A stretch of 64,000 bases of DNA, taken from assembly GCA_038503035.1 (NCBI GenBank), contig JAVSML010024002.1, positions 66,587 to 130,586 of the forward strand. Direction: 5' to 3'. Shown piece by piece: positions 58,656 through 64,000 of this stretch; the stretch's first letter is position 1, and every line of letters begins with the position of its first letter. The position numbers and the translations under genes are program-made. This DNA is from Crocodylus rhombifer. Lineage: Eukaryota; Chordata; Crocodylia; Crocodylidae. A model generated the notes under the pieces. The model saw only the letters and a program-made list of their open reading frames with translations, made no database searches and was not told where the DNA came from.

Positions 58656-61600
58656 TGATACTAAGCTGAAACATGGTCTGCACCATAAATTACCATTGTG
58701 CTTTGCTACTTTTATAAATCTGAGCTATTACCTGAGAGAACAAGATCAAACAGAATAATAAATAATTCCTATGTGATGAGGACCATTCCCAATACTTAAA
58801 CATGCACTTATTGATCAAAAACGTCCACAATTGCTTGACTTCACAATAACCTGCTCAAGGGAAAGTTACATTCCCTCTTGATTTTAGGAAAATAGTTGGC
58901 AGAGGCAGTACCAAAAAGCATAGGTTCATTTCTTCTGAGACTGATAGGCATAAGGGTATCTCTCCACCCAAGGCACAATCTCTTTACATTAAAGCCTTGA
59001 GGTAAAGAGCCGTTCCTCCAGTTGTTAATAGTATGATGTGTATGGCTCCTGCAAGTACTAAAATTAATGGAAATGTCATTGTTGCTGCATGAATTCTTTT
59101 TTTTCAGGAAGATATGGCCCCAGCATTTAACCCTCCCTACTCTCCCCACTCCCCCCCAGTAAAACAAAACAACTTTTGCCTGCAACTGAGGGAAAGATTC
59201 TTAGTGTGTATAAATTGTTGCAGTTCTGATTTCAACTGTGACAGTTCACACTAACTGGTTGTTTCTATATGAACACCTACTCCCAGCTCATTAGAATTGG
59301 TATATTCTGTAAGGCTCAGTACATTTAGAAAGCCTGAGGCATAACTGAGCAAACCTTTGCGGGTTTCTCTAAGCTGAGCGTGGCTTGCCTATAGTGTAAC
59401 AGGAGCTGGGGTCAAATCAAAGAATCTGGCAGTCTAGGACCCCTAAATGAAAATATTTTGGCCATTTTCAAGTAGTATTAGTTTCTTGTTTGATTTGGTT
59501 TTCTTTCTTTTTAAGGGAGTAAATGTTTAGCCTTGACAAACACTGAGCACAGAAACACTTTGACAAACATCTTCCACTAGAAAAAAGTAACAATTTTTTT
59601 CTTTCAATTGCATTAGCTTAAAGAGATTTTAAAACCAACTCTTTATTCTGTCTTTTGACAGAACTCACAGATGTGTCAATGAATTTTTTAAAATAAAAAG
59701 GTTGAAAGATTTTTTTCTGGAGGGGTATCTTCCCAAACAGCTATGTTTCAGTTCACTGGGACTGGTCACAAAGGACTAAAACAAAGAATATGTAGAAGTG
59801 TTTTTGGTATCTGGCCCTTAATTTTAAAAAATATAATTCAGATGCCCAGCTGCTGTAGATCTGGGGGGCACCACTGACTTCACTGGGATTATATTGCCTT
59901 CCACCAGCTAAAGACCTGAACCTCAATCTCAGACCCTAAGCTATGCACCATAAATCTATCAAGCCAATAAATTAAATTCTGCTGCTGCTTAAACTGGGCT
60001 TTTCCTCCATATGGGCATACAAGAACATTATACAGAAGAAGAAGAAAAAAACAGGTGTTAAATTTGCATTGTTGACATGGCAGTAACAAATAAAATGGTA
60101 CGGGACTCAAACTAGGACCATGGACAGCCACTCTGGCAACCCAGGCAGCCTGGTAGATATTGCATTGGAATCATCTTCAGATTGCATTTGCTCCATGCAT
60201 TTCTGATTTGCAGAATTAGAAATGCTCAAAATGAGATTTCACTGAATCTGAAATGTGGGCCAAACACAGCACAAGGTGCCAATGCACCCTGACCCTGACC
60301 TGGAATAATAATAAACCTGTTGTCTTCAGGTTTGGGGGCAGGGACGGTTCCTCTCCTCACCATGCTAAATTGAATTCAGAAGTATGGTTATTCAGGCAAG
60401 TCTGGGTTCTAAGCTAAAATCAGTAACCACTTCTCATTTCTGAATTTAGGCTGATAGGACCTGGCTTTTTGTTACTGAAAACTTTTAGGTTCTTATTTTT
60501 CTGTGCCCAGGAAGCTATGCAGATAAGATAGTCATCAAGTCAGCTCAGAGGACAAAATTATTGGATGCGCCAGGAAGGGACTGTGGGGTAACGACATGGT
60601 GGTACAAGACATATTCTACAGATTTGGGGGAGAGTGGGGAGCAAACTTCAATCCTTGCATTTCACAAACACCTATATGTAAAAGGAAGAAAAACATTGGT
60701 ACTCGTTTTTTTTCCCTGAGGAACATCTACTTAAAGCCAAGACTATTTATATTTTCACTCCATCCAGACTAATACAACTACTTAAAGACAAAATTATTTA
60801 AATTATAACTTAATTCAGGCTCATACAACTTCAGACTCTCTGGGCAGCTGAAATAGCAGTGGCACAAATTTGTGCTGGATATTTGTGCCTCAGCACACAT
60901 ACTTGAACATGCACTTTGGTGTGGGGCAAATTGTGCCACTTGGGACAAACTGACATGCCCAGCTTCTTCCCAGATCTTCAGCCAGGGGGAGCTGAAGCCT
61001 GGGACCAGAACCTGTTCTCGCCCCAGCAGTATAAAAACTTCCCTGGCAAGCAGGTCAGAGATACTTGCTGTCAGAAGCTACTGAGGCCCAGCCACTTGGT
61101 ATCTTGGGATGCTACCTCTTGTGCCAGCTGGACTGCTGAAGCAACCCTAACCTAGGGTGGCCCCTGCACCCTCTGCTCACTGCAGAAATCTGATAGTGGG
61201 GGCTGCTGCCTGGCTGTGACTTGCTGCCACTTGCAACAGCATCCACCCCTCTTGGATCTGTGGCCCCATGACCCCTACCAGACCTGGGTGGGGACCCCAC
61301 GGGCTCCTGGACTGTGGTATGGGCACTGAAGGAGAGCCTCCTGAACTTCTGGGTCAGCTGCTAGTGGGCCATGGCTTCACAGTTGCCCTTTATGCAGCAC
61401 TGCTATTATGTCTTCTGGTGCCCCCGTTCTGCCATCTGGGCAGCTATCACCCAGAAGATATGCTCATTGTGGTGGCTCACTTTGAATTGTCAAAGCATGT
61501 CCCCCTACCCCAAATGGCCAGGAGGTCAGCCACCTCATCTGCCCTCTGCTGATCCCTGGTGCTAGTTCCAGGGCATGGTCCTCTGCCCAGGTCCCTCCAC

Positions 61601-61879
61601 TTGCCCCATCAGCATGGATCCTGGAGTTCCCTGTTCAAAAAAAGCAGATTCTCTGATTTAAAAAGAATAAATTCTCTCATTAAAATACCCCAAATCCACA
61701 TTCATCCACGATTAAAATGAAACGCCACTATATATAAAGAAATCAGTTGGGCAATGTTTTATTGATATATTTGTAATTTTAAAGCAAGCCTACCAGTGTC
61801 TCTATCACCATAAAATGAATTCTAAATATCTATATACTTTGGCATTTGCTCTTGAGTTTTTTATCATAGAAAAATCAGA
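58656..61879. other. No gene seen; AT-rich, then GC-rich from about 60880
   Basis: 58656-60870 is AT-rich without recognised elements. From about 60880 to 61640 composition turns GC-rich and open frames multiply (for example 94 codons at 61268-61552) with no domain. I think this is repeat-derived, adjoining the GC-rich family below, but I see no defining ends. Confidence 0.35.
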
Positions 61880-62115
61880 GCTGCCCCTGCCCCCTTCGCC
61901 CACCAAGATGTGGGATATTGAGCAGCATTGGGATGCCAGTTCCCTGCCCCTGACCATGACCTTGCTTCTCACTCCCAGCCCACAGTCCCACCAATGCCCC
62001 TCACTCCTGGTCCGCTGCCCCTGCCTGCCCCCCACTAGCTCCCTCCTGGTAGTGGCTCTGCCTCAGCACCAGGGCATGAGTCCAGCTGCAGCTGTCCCAC
62101 CTGCTGCTTTGTGGC
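61880..62115. repeat. GC-rich interspersed repeat, second copy
   Basis: Shares TGCCCCTCACTCCTG, CCGCTGC and CACTAGCT words in the same order as 12595-12800. Open frames on both strands are compositional. Confidence 0.45.
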
Positions 62116-62189
62116 TCTGAGCCATGACAGACCTTACTGTTCTTCTCCCAGTGCCTGTGCCCAGGCCCCAGAAATCCCCATATTGTTCC

Positions 62190-62345
62190 TGGGAAGCCTG
62201 TAGGGGTGGGTGTAGAGCTTGTGGGGGGATGTAGGACTTGCGGGGGGGTTGTGGGTATGGGGTTGTGAGAGGGTTATGGTGGAGTTGTGGGGTGGGGGAG
62301 ACTGTGTGGGAGGACTATGGGGGTGGAGGGACTGTGTGTGGTGTG
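62190..62345. repeat. G-rich imperfect minisatellite
   Basis: Repeated GGGTTGTGGG / GGAGTTGTGGGG / GGACTATGGGGG-type units of about 10-14 bp. It lies at the left edge of the palindrome, mirrored by a C-rich CCCCCTATCC / CCCCCCCACAC tract at 62935-62990. Confidence 0.7.
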
Positions 62346-62990
62346 GTGAATCCCCTTCCCACACCCACCATGCATAGCCCCTGCCGCTCCTGGTGGCAGC
62401 AGCCAGCAGAGGGCCCTTGGGGTGGTCATGGCCCACTGCTGGCAGAGGCCCTCAGAGGTATACCACTCTGTCTGAGACCTGAGGACTCTTTGTGGCATAT
62501 GGAGCCAGCCAGCCCGCTGGCATTCACTTTTAAGCAGGACTGGCCCAGCTCTTGCCACTCCCTGGGAGTCCCAGCATTGCATGCAAGAGCTGCACATGGT
62601 CATGCCTCCATGGAGCCAGCCCAGTCTGATGGTTTGCAGGGCACATGGAGGCCGAAGCTGGCCCAGCCTGAATGCATGTAGCTCATGCCTGAGGTACCAG
62701 AAGCCCCAGGTGGCAGCAGGAACTGGCCTGGTCCTGCCCAAAGCTGCATGCAAGCTGACCAGGCTGAGTCTGTGCACCACATGGAGCCCTGAGTCTCAGG
62801 CAGCATGGTGTGCCACCAGGAGGCTCTGCCAGCAATGGGCCAAGAACACCCCAAGGGCCCACTGCTGGCTGCTGCTGCTGGGGGCATTGGGGGCTGTGTG
62901 CTGGGGGGGCAGGGGAACTACCCCTCCCCCACAGTCCCCCTATCCACAGTTATCCCCCCCCACACACTCCCACATGCACAGTCCCCCCTG
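62290..62990. repeat. Long imperfect palindrome (fold-back element)
   Basis: The left arm contains GGCAGCAGCCAGCAG, GGGCCCTTGGGGTGG and CCACTGCTGGCAGAGG (62393-62454). The right arm holds the inverse at 62823-62880 (CTCTGCCAGCAATGG, ACACCCCAAGGGCCC, CTGCTGGCTGCTGC). Similarity continues inward through the GCAGGACTGGCCC / GGGCAGGACCAGGCC parts to a centre near 62638. Identity is about 80% in the best 95 bp. The long open frames here on both strands follow from the symmetry. Confidence 0.75.
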
Positions 62991-64000
62991 CTTACCAGTG
63001 ACTGAGCCTGGGTCCCAGCCAGCTCCAAGACACTACTGCCAGCCATGCCCTGCTTCTGTTTGCTCCAGCACCCTGAGGCAGCATGCTGGAGAAGCAGGGG
63101 CACACAGCAGGCATAGAGCTGCTCTGGCCATGTGCTAAAGTGTCTCTCTGGAGAACCCAGCTTTCAGTGCTTCAGGACACACTCCAAGAGTGTGCCCTAC
63201 GCTGCTTTTTTCCAGCATATTTTTTTCATACCAGGATTTCCCAGTATCAAACTTAGAGTCTGTGTTGCAAATATGCAGCATGGGAAACACTTTTTCATTC
63301 CTAGCTTGCCTCCTGTGGTGTGTTAAACTCTGAGATGCCACAACAGACACATGCTTGCTCATTTGGCCACAGCTTTCCATGCCAATGGACTGTATAAAAA
63401 TCACCTGAAACAGAACATCCACTCACCTCCCAATAACAGGTAAAGTAAGATCTCCTGGTGGAAGCAATTTTTAACTGCAGACCTGTTAAGTCTCATATAC
63501 TTAATAAGGGTGAACAGTCAGGGGAGTTATAGATTTTAGCTTATACTGAATATTTTTTGTTTGTTTGTATCCAGTCTTGTTTATAGTGGGTCTGTGGAAA
63601 TTCTTAGTTTTTAATCCTGCATGTTCTCATATCCCTTGTCACCAGGATTTTTCTTTGAAAAATTAAATTGTACAAATGGCTTCAGTATTTGTATTAAATA
63701 AAATATTCCCTTGACTCTCCTTCTCTTTTCCTGTAACTTATTTCTTAGAATTTCATAATAAATTGTTTTAGAGGGGTATGTTTGTGCATGTGCTTATGTG
63801 CACACACACACAAGCGTGCATGGAGCAAGAGTGTTATATTTGTGGATGCAGGTACACTAGGAATGGGACAAAGTAGAGCTGTCCACAAGAATATGTACTT
63901 GATGGTGATTGCAGGGTGGAGGATAGACCCAATGGCACAATGATCCCTTTCCAGTCCTATGCCCCTATTTGTCATTACAATTATTCTGGACAATGGTGAA
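62991..64000. other. No gene seen
   Basis: GC-rich until about 63130, then AT-rich. A CA/TG-rich tract (GCACACACACACAAGC) lies at 63799-63815. Open frames are short and not recognised. Confidence 0.4.

Noticed and set aside
62238..63138. Open frames of 147, 168 and 185 codons in the GC-rich block
   Set aside because: They follow the long palindrome and its low stop content; mirrored translations on opposite strands indicate repeat symmetry.
1..64000. A novel multi-gene defence or metabolic system
   Set aside because: No clustered host or prokaryotic genes are present; every long conserved frame belongs to a transposable element.

Overview
This is a eukaryotic (vertebrate) genomic window with no host gene that I can recognise. 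Almost everything identifiable is transposable-element sequence set in AT-rich, non-coding DNA. Several independent CR1-family LINEs, a Penelope-like element (PLE) fragment, endogenous-retrovirus-type LTRs, hAT-like and Tc1/mariner-like non-autonomous DNA transposons, tRNA-derived SINEs and MIR-like relics together point to a sauropsid. A crocodilian fits best and a turtle is the alternative; birds are less likely because of the PLE. The species call is inference; the element calls rest on visible motifs.

Layout. 1-3420: candidate solo LTR (188-659), a MITE arm, a MIR relic and a CR1 3' fragment. 3421-12595: mostly unique-looking AT-rich DNA with a very old CR1/L3-like relic (about 7700-9080). 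12596-13808: GC-rich repeat and a DNA transposon carrying a nested CR1 fragment. 13809-17714: sparse, with a SINE and a CR1 end. 17715-19015: PLE fragment with linker cysteines and GIY-YIG region, itself interrupted. 20429-21240: hAT-like MITE. 23432-28871: a nearly full-length plus-strand CR1, the best-preserved element of the window. It has an ORF1 with an SGNH esterase domain and an ORF2 with endonuclease and reverse transcriptase. Its ORF2 is broken by one stop codon and by a 1,074-bp LTR flanked by a 5-bp target duplication. 28872-37389: mostly featureless apart from an L3-like relic. 37390-39348, 45277-47100 and 53545-55050: three decayed minus-strand CR1 copies. 56430-58655: an older plus-strand CR1. 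39921-44140 holds a candidate LTR, a Tc1/mariner-like MITE and a non-LTR retrotransposon C-terminus. 61880-62990 is a GC-rich block with a long imperfect palindrome.

How the parts relate. The CR1 copies belong to at least three age or subfamily classes, judged by the state of the RT active site (FADD intact, FIDD, FLDD, or lost) and by the number of stops. The plus-strand CR1 at 23.4-28.9 kb looks youngest, and the LTR inside it must be younger still. A 10-base run of N at 23504-23513 sits between two identical 47-bp copies of CR1 5' sequence and marks an assembly gap.

I found no rRNA, functional tRNA, CRISPR array, operon or bacterial-type signal. I do not see a new biological system here. 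The points most worth checking are the AUG-less ORF2 overlapping ORF1, the nested LTR, the PLE, and the long palindrome.
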